From positions 18,650-82,649 of the forward strand of contig JBFMFH010000092.1 of assembly GCA_040752275.1 (NCBI GenBank): a stretch of DNA of 64,000 bases. The letters are read 5' to 3'. Of this stretch, positions 40,824 through 48,442 are shown piece after piece (the first letter of the stretch is position 1; each line of letters starts with the position of its first letter). The position numbers were made by a program, and so were the translations under genes. The stretch comes from JBFMFH01 sp040752275. Lineage in GTDB: Bacteria > Acidobacteriota > Vicinamibacteria > Vicinamibacterales > JAKQTR01. The notes beneath the pieces were generated by a model. It was not told the origin of the DNA. It saw only the letters and a list, made by a program, of their open reading frames with translations, and made no database searches.

Positions 40824-41498
40824 ATGAAGGTCCTGGTCGTCGAAGACGATGTGAAGATCCTCTCGTTCATCCGCAAGGGGCTTGAGGAGCAGGGCTTCAT
40901 CGTCGAGACATCCGCGAACGGGGATGAGGGATACCGCCTGGCGGCCACGACCGCCCCGGATGTCGTTGTGCTCGACATCATGGTCCCGGGCCGGGATGGC
41001 CTGAGCATCCTGAGGGCGTTGCGTCACGAGAAGAACACCGTCCCCGTCATCCTTCTCACGGCGCGGAGCGCACTTCACGAGCGGGTCGAGGGCCTGGATC
41101 TGGGCGCGGATGATTACCTCACGAAGCCGTTCTTCGTCGAGGAGCTCATCGCCCGGATCCATGCCGTCGTCAGGCGCGCGTCAGGAGACCAGCTGAGCGT
41201 GCGGCAGGCCGGGGACCTCACCGTCAACCTGCTCACGCGCGAGGTAAATCGGAGCGGGCGGGCGATCGAGCTCACCGCCCGCGAGTTCGGTGTGCTCGAA
41301 CTGCTGATGCGATCGCCTGGCCGCGTGTTCACGCGCACCCAGATGCTCGAGCATGCGTGGGGCTATGGCTTCGATCCACAGACCAACGTCGTCGATGTGA
41401 CCGTCCGGCGCCTGCGCCTGAAGATCGACGGCGAGTCCGAACCTTCGTTGATTGAAACCGTGAGGGGCGTCGGCTATCGGTTCCGCCGCCCCGAGTGA
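40824..41498 (+). CDS. OmpR/PhoB-family response regulator
   Basis: A 224-residue regulator. The receiver domain has the acidic pair in VVEDDVKI, the phospho-acceptor Asp in DVVVLDIMVPGRDG (about residue 51), Thr in ILLTARS and Lys in DDYLTKPF. The winged-helix output domain runs from about residue 130 (ELTAREFGVLELLMRSPGRV, NVVDVTVRRLRLKID, ETVRGVGYRFRR). It is closest in style to CopR/CusR/QseB-type regulators. The partner kinase gene begins 16 bases after its stop, so the two form an operon. Confidence 0.93.
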   Translation: MKVLVVEDDVKILSFIRKGLEEQGFIVETSANGDEGYRLAATTAPDVVVLDIMVPGRDGLSILRALRHEKNTVPVILLTARSALHERVEGLDLGADDYLTKPFFVEELIARIHAVVRRASGDQLSVRQAGDLTVNLLTREVNRSGRAIELTAREFGVLELLMRSPGRVFTRTQMLEHAWGYGFDPQTNVVDVTVRRLRLKIDGESEPSLIETVRGVGYRFRRPE

Positions 41499-41513
41499 GC
41501 GAAGACAGCCGAC

Positions 41514-43145
41514 GTGCCGTTCCGACTGCGGATTGCCCTGCTCGCTCTCGTCACCTCCGGCGTCGTGCTGGTAGGGTTCGGCGTGTCGTTTCTTGCCGTG
41601 ACCCACCGGGTGGGTTTGGAGAAGGTCGATCGCGAGATCAGAGCGATTGCCGAGGGACAGCTCCACGGGTGGCATCCACCCGGCCATTGGGCTGCCTTCA
41701 ACCAGTCTCTCACGTTCATCTACGGGGACGAAAGCGCGTCGCGGCCGGTGGTGATCGTGCGGGACTCGGCTGGGTCTCTCCTTTTCATGTCGCCTGCAGC
41801 ACCCGCCGAGATCGCCGGCCTGCCACTGCCGACGCTGGCCCTGCTGGAGCCACCTCTCGGGCCACGGCCACCTCCGGGCGGCGGCGACGACTTCGTCGCC
41901 CGACTCGACCTCGACGGCGACAACCGGGTCTCGCCGTTGGAGTTCGACGGCCCTCCCGGCCGGTTCTCCGACTTCGATGTCAATCGAGACGGATATGTCT
42001 CCGAGCTCGAGGCGCGACAGGCCGTGCGCGATGTCCCGCCCCGGGTCGGACCGCCCGATCCGTTCGGGCCGGCTCCCGAGCCGAGGCCTCGGCAGCGGGA
42101 GTCGGCCTTTCAGACGGTGGCGACGGCGGCTGGCGACTGGCGTGTCGGCATTCTGGGCAATGAGCTCGTCACGCTCGTCGTGGCCCTGAACCTCGCCGAT
42201 TTCTCCCGCGATGCGACGAGCTATCGCAATGCCCTTCTGGTGGCCCTGCCCCTCGCGCTGCTGCTGCTCGGCGCCGCCGGATGGTTCTTAAGCACGCGGG
42301 CGTTGCGTCCGGTCGCCGAGATCACCCACATGGCGCAGACGTTGACGGCGAGCGATCTCGACCGCCGGATTCCGGACGTGGCCACCGATGCCGAGCTCAG
42401 GCGCCTCGTCGAGGTCCTCAATGGGATGCTCGGGCGCCTGCAGGCAAGCTTTCAGCAGGCCGAGCGATTCAGCTCGGACGCCGCACACGAGCTGCAAACG
42501 CCACTCACGGTGCTCCAGGGCGAACTGGACAACGCCATCCACGCCGCAGCGTCCGGATCGGCCGAGCAGCAGACCTATGTCAGCCTGCTCGACGAGGTCA
42601 GGCGCCTCAAGAGCGTCGTGCACAAGCTTCTGCTCCTGGCGCGCGCCGACGCCGGCCGGCTGGCGCTGAACCTCAAGCGCACCGACCTCAGTGCGCTCGC
42701 CGCCGCAGCCGCTGAGGACCTGCAGACGATGGCACCAGGTGCGAGGGTGCTGTCGGATATCCAGCCTGGCGTGAGTGTGAGGGCGGATCCGGATCTGCTC
42801 GACCAGGTACTCCTCAACTTGACGACGAACGCCGCGAAGTATACGCCAGAGGGTGGGCTCGTCCGGCTCAGCCTCGAGGCGGACGCGGGCGTGGCGCGTC
42901 TCACCGTGGCGAACGCCGGCGAATCCATCCCGGCCGGCGAGCGCGAGCGCGTCTTCGACCGTTTCCATCGTCTCGACCAGTCGCGCAGCCGCGGCGCGGG
43001 CGGGTCGGGGCTCGGGCTGAGCCTGGCGCGTGAACTCGCCCGGGCTCACCATGGTGATCTGGTGCTCGAGGCCGAGCGCCCAGGTATGAACGCGTTCACC
43101 CTGACGCTGCCGCTGGCTGCAACACCGGGAGCAGACCGGGAGTAG
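41514..43145 (+). CDS. Sensor histidine kinase with two EF-hand loops in the periplasmic domain
   Basis: A 543-residue kinase from GTG 41514. A membrane helix at about 8-30 is followed by a ~210-residue periplasmic region and a second helix (ALLVALPLALLLLGAAGWFL, about 242-262), then HAMP, dimerisation and ATPase domains. The H-box is SSDAAHELQTPLTVL (about residue 324). The N-box is LLNLTTNAAKYTPEG, and the G-box GGSGLGLSLAREL. The periplasmic region contains two canonical calcium-binding EF-hand loops, DLDGDNRVSPLE (about 133-144) and DVNRDGYVSELE (about 155-166), each with acidic ligands at positions 1, 3, 5 and 12 or close substitutes. Calcium sensing is therefore plausible. The extreme 3' end lies inside a short degenerate repeat array. 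Confidence 0.9.
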   Translation: MPFRLRIALLALVTSGVVLVGFGVSFLAVTHRVGLEKVDREIRAIAEGQLHGWHPPGHWAAFNQSLTFIYGDESASRPVVIVRDSAGSLLFMSPAAPAEIAGLPLPTLALLEPPLGPRPPPGGGDDFVARLDLDGDNRVSPLEFDGPPGRFSDFDVNRDGYVSELEARQAVRDVPPRVGPPDPFGPAPEPRPRQRESAFQTVATAAGDWRVGILGNELVTLVVALNLADFSRDATSYRNALLVALPLALLLLGAAGWFLSTRALRPVAEITHMAQTLTASDLDRRIPDVATDAELRRLVEVLNGMLGRLQASFQQAERFSSDAAHELQTPLTVLQGELDNAIHAAASGSAEQQTYVSLLDEVRRLKSVVHKLLLLARADAGRLALNLKRTDLSALAAAAAEDLQTMAPGARVLSDIQPGVSVRADPDLLDQVLLNLTTNAAKYTPEGGLVRLSLEADAGVARLTVANAGESIPAGERERVFDRFHRLDQSRSRGAGGSGLGLSLARELARAHHGDLVLEAERPGMNAFTLTLPLAATPGADRE

Positions 43146-43244
43146 ACCCGGTCTGGACCCGGAGTGGACCGGAGGTAGACCGGGAGCACTCCGGGAGCAG
43201 TCCCGGTCAAGAGCGGGAGTGCTCGGTCAGGGAGTGCTCGGTCA
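43125..43244. repeat. Degenerate ~11-12 bp repeat array at the 3' end of the kinase gene
   Basis: About ten imperfect copies of CCGGGAGYAGAC-like units run from the last codons of the kinase gene into the spacer and up to the stop codon of the opposite gene. At the right end GGGAGTGCTCGGTCA is repeated exactly twice (43216-43244). It contributes the last few residues of the kinase. Confidence 0.65.
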
Positions 43245-43778
43245 GCGCTTGGCGAGGTACTTGGCCGGGATCGGGTTGTCGGCGCGCTCCTGGTCCCACA
43301 TCACCGTCACGATCCACCACCGTCCGGCATGCTGCATCACCTGGATCGAATTGATCCCCCGTGCCAACGGCTTCGGGTCGTCCTTCGTGCGGCGCGATTC
43401 GTAGGTGCTGAAGACATGCACCACGGTGCCGAAGCCGTCCGTGGTCCGCGCGATCTCCGTCTCGAAGAACCCATTCTTCATGAAGCTCTCGCTCGTGCGC
43501 TGCACGTAGTCGTCTGGCGAGAGGGCCACCGGGGCCGCGCCGTCGCGGCGCGGGGCCGCCGGGATGAGTCGTGCGCCCGGCGCGAACAGGTTGCGGAACC
43601 GATCCCAGTCGCGGGCCTGCCCCGCCGGCCCGGAGATGACGCCGTACAGCGCGGTAATGATGCTGTCGACCGACGCGACATCGGCGGCATTGGCGGATGG
43701 GGTCTGGGCCAGGCCTGGGGAGACATCAAGGGTGAGGGCAACGCACAGAAGAACGAGCGGCATGGACACCTGGCGCAT
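43242..43778 (-). CDS. Exported SnoaL/NTF2-like protein
   Basis: A 178-residue protein with a signal peptide (MPLVLLCVALTLDVSPGLAQ). The body follows the NTF2-like cone fold: SVDSIITALYGVISGPAGQA, RDWDRFRNLFAPGARLIPA, SPDDYVQRTSESFMKNGF, then VHVFSTYESR and MQHAGRWWIVTVMWDQE. ATG 43778 has GGAGG upstream (minus strand). Members include dehydratases and ligand-binding proteins; no catalytic dyad is evident, so the function is unknown. The stop codon lies in the repeat array shared with the convergent kinase gene. A CTGATG-CTA-CATCAG palindrome (43796-43810) precedes the gene. Confidence 0.75.
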   Translation of the reverse strand: MRQVSMPLVLLCVALTLDVSPGLAQTPSANAADVASVDSIITALYGVISGPAGQARDWDRFRNLFAPGARLIPAAPRRDGAAPVALSPDDYVQRTSESFMKNGFFETEIARTTDGFGTVVHVFSTYESRRTKDDPKPLARGINSIQVMQHAGRWWIVTVMWDQERADNPIPAKYLAKR

Positions 43779-43795
43779 GGGTTCCTCCGAAGGTA

Positions 43796-43810
43796 CTGAT
43801 GCTACATCAG
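43796..43810. promoter_or_regulatory. Short perfect palindrome upstream of the SnoaL-like gene
   Basis: CTGATG - CTA - CATCAG, 18 bases upstream of the start at 43778, in the 199-base spacer between the divergent SnoaL-like and S9 peptidase genes. Possible operator; nothing else in this spacer stands out. Confidence 0.3.
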
Positions 43811-43977
43811 CCGAGTCGTCAGGCGGCTGGCGTCGGGCACTGGCGCCGACTCTTTCGGCAGCCAGCCGATTTTACATTGGTCGAGCTCCCGACAATTGGA
43901 CGACCTTCGGCGGCAACTTGGGGCGGGTGATATCCTTCGCTGGTCCGGGCCTCGTTCCGGCTACATCGGAGCCATCC

Positions 43978-46911
43978 ATGACCTCACTGCGCCGCACGAC
44001 TGTCATCAACATCCTCCTCGTCGTCCTGTCGCTCGCCGTCACGCCATTCGTGATGCGCGCTCAGCCCGCGTCGCCTGCGGCGCCCAAACCGATCGGGCTC
44101 GAGGACTACGCGAAGTTCAAGCGCATCACCGGCGCATCCATCTCCGCGGACGGAAAGTGGATGCTCTACACGGTGACGCCGAACGACGACGACGCCACGC
44201 TCTTCGTCAAGTCACTGGACAGCGACAAGGTCTACGACGTGGTGCGCGGCTCGAACGCATCGTTCTCGGAGAACGGGCGCTGGGTCGGTTACTTCATCGA
44301 TCCGCCTGCGGCCACGGGGCGGGGCCGGGGAGGCGCGGGTGGCCGGAGCGCAACCCCTCCAGCGCCTGCGGCTGGTGCAGCCGCAGGAGCGGCGCCCGCG
44401 CCGGCGCGCGCCTTCGAACTGCTCGATCTCTCGAACGGCACGAAGACGCCGTTTCCATCGGTGGGCAGCTTCGCGTTCTCACCTGATGGCGAGTGGCTGC
44501 TGATTCGCCCGCGGACGGGCCAGGCCACACCGGCCGCCGCTGGGGCGGGCGGACGGGGCGGGAGGGGTGGAGCGGCAGGCGGCGCGGGAACCGGCGAAGA
44601 CGAGGGCCCCGGCACGGATCTGCTCATGCGCCAGCTCGCCACCGGCACCCAACGCTACATCGGCAAGGTGGGCAGCTACGGCTTCGACGAGGCCGGCAAG
44701 CTGCTCGCGTACACCATCCGCGGCGACCAGCGTCTGGGGAACGGTGTGTATCTGATGACGCTTGCGAGCGGCGAACAGCAGACCCTGGATGCCGCTGTGG
44801 CTGACTACGCGCAGCTCACCTGGAGCGAGGAGGGCGCGCACCTGGTGGTGCTGCGCGGCGACAAGCCAAAGGGCAAGGCCCAGCGCGAACACGTGGTCCT
44901 CACATGGCGAAACGCCGGCGCGCCGCAGATGCAGGCGGCGACGTTCGATCCGGCCAAGGCGGCGGCGTTCCCGAAAGACATGGTGATCAGCGAGTTCACG
45001 GCTCCGCGCTGGAGCCCCGACGGCGCCCGCCTGCTCGTCGGCCTCAAGGAACAGGACACCGAGAAACCGGCGTCCACCGATCCGCAGGCCAACGTCGACG
45101 TCTGGCACTGGAAAGACGACGACCCGCAGTCCGTACAGATTGTCCGGATCGCGCAGTTGCGCCGCGCGACGAAGGCCGCCGTGCTCGATGTTGCGGCGGG
45201 CACGCTGCGCCAGATTGCCGACGACGAGATGACGACGATCTCGCCCACCGATGATCTGCTGTGGGCCATCGGCCGCATCGAGACGCCGTATGCCGGGCAG
45301 GTCGAGTGGGGCGCCACCAAGGCCGACTTCTATCGCGTGAACCTCACGACCGGCGAGCGGACACTCATCGAGCGCGGGCTCTCGCGGACGATGGGGCTGT
45401 CGCCCGACGGGAAGTGGTTCGTCTACCTGAAGGCCGGGCGCGTCCACGCTTGCCAGCTCGTCACGGCCGCGAAGAACGTCATCGACGCCGGCCGGAGCTT
45501 CGTCAACGCCGAGGACGATCACGACTACGAGCAGCCGATCTACGGCCTGGCGGGGTTCTCCTCCGACGGGAAGTCGGCGCTGGTGTACGACCGGTACGAC
45601 GTATGGGCGCTGCCGCTCGAGGGCGGGCAGCCCACGTGCCTGACGAAGGGCGAAGGCGCGAAGCAGGAGGTTCGCTATCGCGTGGTGCAGCTCAGCGGCC
45701 GTGGGGGCGGAGGAGGCAGAGGCGGGGGCGGCCGGGGCGGCGCCGGTCCCCAGGAGCCGATCGATCTCGCGAAACCGCTGCTCCTGTCGGGCCTCGGCGA
45801 GTGGACGAAGAAGTCCGGCTTCTTTGAACTCCCACCCGGGCAGTCTCCCTCGTCACTGCTGTGGCTCGACAAGGCCGTTGGGACACCGGCGGCTGCCAAG
45901 AACGCCGACCGAGTGATCTTCACCGAGCAGACGTTCAAGGAGTATCCGAACTATTGGGTGGCGGACAAGCGCTTCGCGTCGCCCAGGCAGGTGACCGACG
46001 CGATGCCTGACGTGTTCAAGGACTACGCCTGGGGCACGAAGAAGCTCGTCGACTTCAAGAACAGTCGCGGCGTCAGGCTCCAGGCGACGCTGACCCTTCC
46101 CGCAGGCTATGAGCCCGGGAAGAAGTACCCGATGCTCGTCTATTTCTACGAGCTGATGTCGGGCACTCACCACAACTTCTCGTTCCCCGTGTATGACGAT
46201 CGCCCGCACATGTCCACCTATGCGAGCAACGGCTACCTCGTGCTCCAGCCGGATGTGCGGTACGTCATCGGTCGACCCGGGTCGTCTGCGCTCGATTGCG
46301 TGACGAGCGCGGTGAAGAAGGTGATCGAGCTGGGTTACGCGGATCCTGCGCGCATCGGCCTGCAGGGTCACAGCTGGGGCGGCTACCAGTCGTCGTTCAT
46401 CGTCACCCAGACCGACATGTTCGCGGCCGTCGTCACCGGGGCGCCGCCCACCAACCTCACCAGCTTCGTCGGCACGCTCTACCGCTCGACCGGCACGTTG
46501 CAGCAGGGTATCACCGAGGTGGGACAGGTTCGCATGGGCGCGGGCGCGACACCGTGGTCGGCGAAGGCGCTGTACGAGAGTCAGTCGCCCGTGCACAACG
46601 CCCCGAAGATCAAGACGCCCTTTATGATCCTGCACGGCACCGCGGACGGGTCGGTGGACTACGGGCAGGGTCTCGAGTTCTACGCGGCGGCGCGGCGTCT
46701 GGGCAAGCAGGTCATCCTGCTGTCGTACCCTGACGAAGCGCATCATCTCGGCAGGAAGGAGAACCAGAAGGACTTCCAGATTCGCATGAGGCAGTTCTTC
46801 GATCACTACCTGAAAGGGGCGCCCGCGCCGCTGTGGATGACCGAAGGCGTGCCGCAACTAAAGAAGGGCCAGGACCCGACGATTCTCGTCTCGCCGCCGG
46901 AGAAGAAGTAG
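43978..46911 (+). CDS. Prolyl-oligopeptidase family (S9) serine peptidase, exported
   Basis: A 977-residue peptidase. ATG 43978 has CGGAG upstream; signal peptide VINILLVVLSLAVTPFVMRA. Residues ~40-700 form a WD-like beta propeller (YAKFKRITGASISADGKWML, SFAFSPDGEWLL, TAPRWSPDGARLL, GLSPDGKWFVYLK). The C-terminal alpha/beta hydrolase has the nucleophile in LQGHSWGGYQSSF (about residue 799), the acid in HGTADGSVDYGQG (about 890) and the histidine in YPDEAHHLGRKEN (about 921), a complete triad. The propeller carries three Gly/Ala/Arg-rich insertions (AGGRSATPPAPAAGAAAGAA, AGGRGGRGGAAGGAGTGEDE, RGGGGGRGGGGRGGAG) that look like low-complexity expansions. It probably degrades peptides in the periplasm. 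Closest families are DPP-IV and acylaminoacyl-peptidase. Confidence 0.9.
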   Translation: MTSLRRTTVINILLVVLSLAVTPFVMRAQPASPAAPKPIGLEDYAKFKRITGASISADGKWMLYTVTPNDDDATLFVKSLDSDKVYDVVRGSNASFSENGRWVGYFIDPPAATGRGRGGAGGRSATPPAPAAGAAAGAAPAPARAFELLDLSNGTKTPFPSVGSFAFSPDGEWLLIRPRTGQATPAAAGAGGRGGRGGAAGGAGTGEDEGPGTDLLMRQLATGTQRYIGKVGSYGFDEAGKLLAYTIRGDQRLGNGVYLMTLASGEQQTLDAAVADYAQLTWSEEGAHLVVLRGDKPKGKAQREHVVLTWRNAGAPQMQAATFDPAKAAAFPKDMVISEFTAPRWSPDGARLLVGLKEQDTEKPASTDPQANVDVWHWKDDDPQSVQIVRIAQLRRATKAAVLDVAAGTLRQIADDEMTTISPTDDLLWAIGRIETPYAGQVEWGATKADFYRVNLTTGERTLIERGLSRTMGLSPDGKWFVYLKAGRVHACQLVTAAKNVIDAGRSFVNAEDDHDYEQPIYGLAGFSSDGKSALVYDRYDVWALPLEGGQPTCLTKGEGAKQEVRYRVVQLSGRGGGGGRGGGGRGGAGPQEPIDLAKPLLLSGLGEWTKKSGFFELPPGQSPSSLLWLDKAVGTPAAAKNADRVIFTEQTFKEYPNYWVADKRFASPRQVTDAMPDVFKDYAWGTKKLVDFKNSRGVRLQATLTLPAGYEPGKKYPMLVYFYELMSGTHHNFSFPVYDDRPHMSTYASNGYLVLQPDVRYVIGRPGSSALDCVTSAVKKVIELGYADPARIGLQGHSWGGYQSSFIVTQTDMFAAVVTGAPPTNLTSFVGTLYRSTGTLQQGITEVGQVRMGAGATPWSAKALYESQSPVHNAPKIKTPFMILHGTADGSVDYGQGLEFYAAARRLGKQVILLSYPDEAHHLGRKENQKDFQIRMRQFFDHYLKGAPAPLWMTEGVPQLKKGQDPTILVSPPEKK

Positions 46912-46979
46912 GCGGCGATCCTCCCGCCATCGTCGTGGAAGCCAGGTTCGGCGACATCATGCGGACCACGCTCGGACAG

Positions 46980-47090
46980 TCAGTCGCGCCTGACGAACGC
47001 GAGGTTGGTCACCCGCCCGGCCTGCACCACCACTCGCCGCACGGCGCCCGCCTCGCGCTCGAACCGCAGCACGAGCCCACTTGTATCCCC
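46980..47090 (-). pseudogene. C-terminal remnant of an unknown exported protein gene
   Basis: Minus-strand translation reads GLVLRFEREAGAVRRVVVQA then GRVTNLAFVRRD and a TGA at 46980-46982, the kind of C-terminal end seen on DUF3471-tailed beta-lactamase-like proteins. No upstream part is recognisable. The rest of the 382-base spacer 46912-47293 shows no gene. Confidence 0.4.
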
Positions 47091-47293
47091 CGTGGAAGAA
47101 TGGTCTTACCTTCGAGATCGTGGAAAGCACGCCACCGAGGCTGCGATCATCCGGTGCGGCGGGCAGATTCTGCGCCGGCACGGTCGTCCCGGAGGTCGCA
47201 CATTCTGCGTCGGCAACGCCTTCGGTGGCGCGATCCTGGAAGTGTTGTCATCGTGCGCCGACAGGCACGGCGCGTGCATGACGACGATGTACA

Positions 47294-47869
47294 ATGCGCC
47301 CAGTGCCACGCGTTCCCCCGTTCGATCGTCCGGCGACGTACGAGGATCTCGAACGGCTGCCGCCGAACATGGTGGCCGAGATTGTCGACGGCGAACTGCA
47401 TGCGTCGCCCAGGCCGGCGGCACCACACGCCGTTGCCGGTACGTTTGTCGGCGGCCTGCTCAGCCAAGCGTTCCACTACGGCCGCGGCGGCCCCGGCGGC
47501 TGGGTGGTCCTCTTCGAGCCCGAACTACACCTGGGCGCTGACGTGCTCGTGCCGGACGTCGCGGGTTGGCGGCGGAGTAGGATGCCAGCCGTGCCAGACG
47601 TTGCGTATTTCGCGCTCTCGCCCGACTGGGTCTGCGAGGTGCTCTCGCCGTCGACCGCGCCGCTCGATCGCGCGAGGAAGCTCACCATCTACGCCCGGGA
47701 ACAGGTCGGGCACGCCTGGCTGATTGATCCCGCGGCGAGAACGCTCGAGGTGTTCGTCCTTGAAAGGGGTCGCTGGGTGGTGCTCGCCGTCTACATCGGC
47801 GACGACCGGGTGCGCGCCGAGCCGTTCGCCGAGACCGAGTTCGCGCTCGCCGATCTCTGGATCGCCTGA
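47294..47869 (+). CDS. Uma2-family (DUF820) restriction-endonuclease-fold protein
   Basis: A 191-residue protein of the Uma2/DUF820 family, which has a PD-(D/E)xK-type fold. Visible blocks: RPATYEDLERLPPNMVAEIV with DGEL, the strand-linker LHLGADVLVPDVAGWRR carrying the conserved P-D, WVCEVLSPSTAPLDRARKL carrying the conserved E-V-LSPST, and VGHAWLIDPAARTLEVFVL. The usual function is unknown; many genomes carry dozens of copies, some linked with mobile elements. It starts at ATG 47294 and stands alone between two gene remnants, a context suggesting a region of turnover. Confidence 0.8.
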   Translation: MRPVPRVPPFDRPATYEDLERLPPNMVAEIVDGELHASPRPAAPHAVAGTFVGGLLSQAFHYGRGGPGGWVVLFEPELHLGADVLVPDVAGWRRSRMPAVPDVAYFALSPDWVCEVLSPSTAPLDRARKLTIYAREQVGHAWLIDPAARTLEVFVLERGRWVVLAVYIGDDRVRAEPFAETEFALADLWIA

Positions 47870-47889
47870 GGCGGAGGTTCGCCAACGCG

Positions 47890-48420
47890 ACGGCCGCCAT
47901 GAGGGACCGTCGCCGGCCGATTCCTCGGCCTCGGTGAAGCACGGCCGGGTCCGCGCCCGTCCGCCTCCAGTACTCGTGGCTCAGGATCACGACCTGGCGC
48001 TGGGCACCGGGCGCTTGTTTCTCGGGCAGGAAGGCCCACCCCCGCGCCGGCCGCACGCCGAAGGTCGAGAAGTAGTTGGCGCCGATCTGGAAGGCGAACT
48101 CCCTGCGCGTCAGCTCCCTGCTCACGGCTACCTTGAGCACGGCCGGGGCGGACAGCTTGGGACAATCGGCCGAGGTCCTGAATCGCCAGACCCCAGCCGA
48201 GCCGGGGTTTCAGCCGGCCAGAGAGCACAAGCGTCGTGTTCGCGCGATCGTCGAGGCCAGCCGGGCGCCCTCACGGAACGTGTCGCTCGACACGAGTTCG
48301 TACACGCCCAGGGGCAGGAACACCGTCGGCACCATGACCACGCTCGGTCCGCCGAACCCCCGCGGCGCCACGCCGACGACGGTGGAGGAAGCGTGTTGAT
48401 GCGGAGCGTCGTGCCGACTG
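47890..48420 (-). pseudogene. Rearranged remnant of a second MacB/FtsX-type permease gene
   Basis: On the minus strand, from 48360 inward, APRGFGGPSVVMVPTVFLPL continues with GVYELVSSDTFREGARLAS, then LSGRLKPRLGWGL, and after the 57-bp dispersed repeat RREFAFQIGANYFSTFGVRP with ARGWAFLPEKQAPGAQRQVV and ILSHEYWRRTGADPAV. In intact permeases the ANYF...ADPAV block precedes the PRGF...VFLP block, so the pieces are in reversed order and in different frames. The gene is decayed by rearrangement. It fills the 573-base spacer between the Uma2 and glycosyltransferase genes. Confidence 0.7.
48118..48174. repeat. 57-bp dispersed repeat, copy 1
   Basis: Begins CTGCTCACGGCTACCTTGAG and ends CAATCGGCCGAG. 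It matches 51371-51427 at 55 of 57 positions in the same orientation, while the flanks differ. It lies inside the permease remnant. Confidence 0.85.
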
Positions 48421-48442
48421 GAAGCAAGTCAGTGCCCTCCGC

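Noticed and set aside
46833..47723. A 296-codon frame from the end of the S9 gene through the spacer into the Uma2 gene.
   Set aside because: It overlaps two recognised genes in another frame and has no coherent domain.
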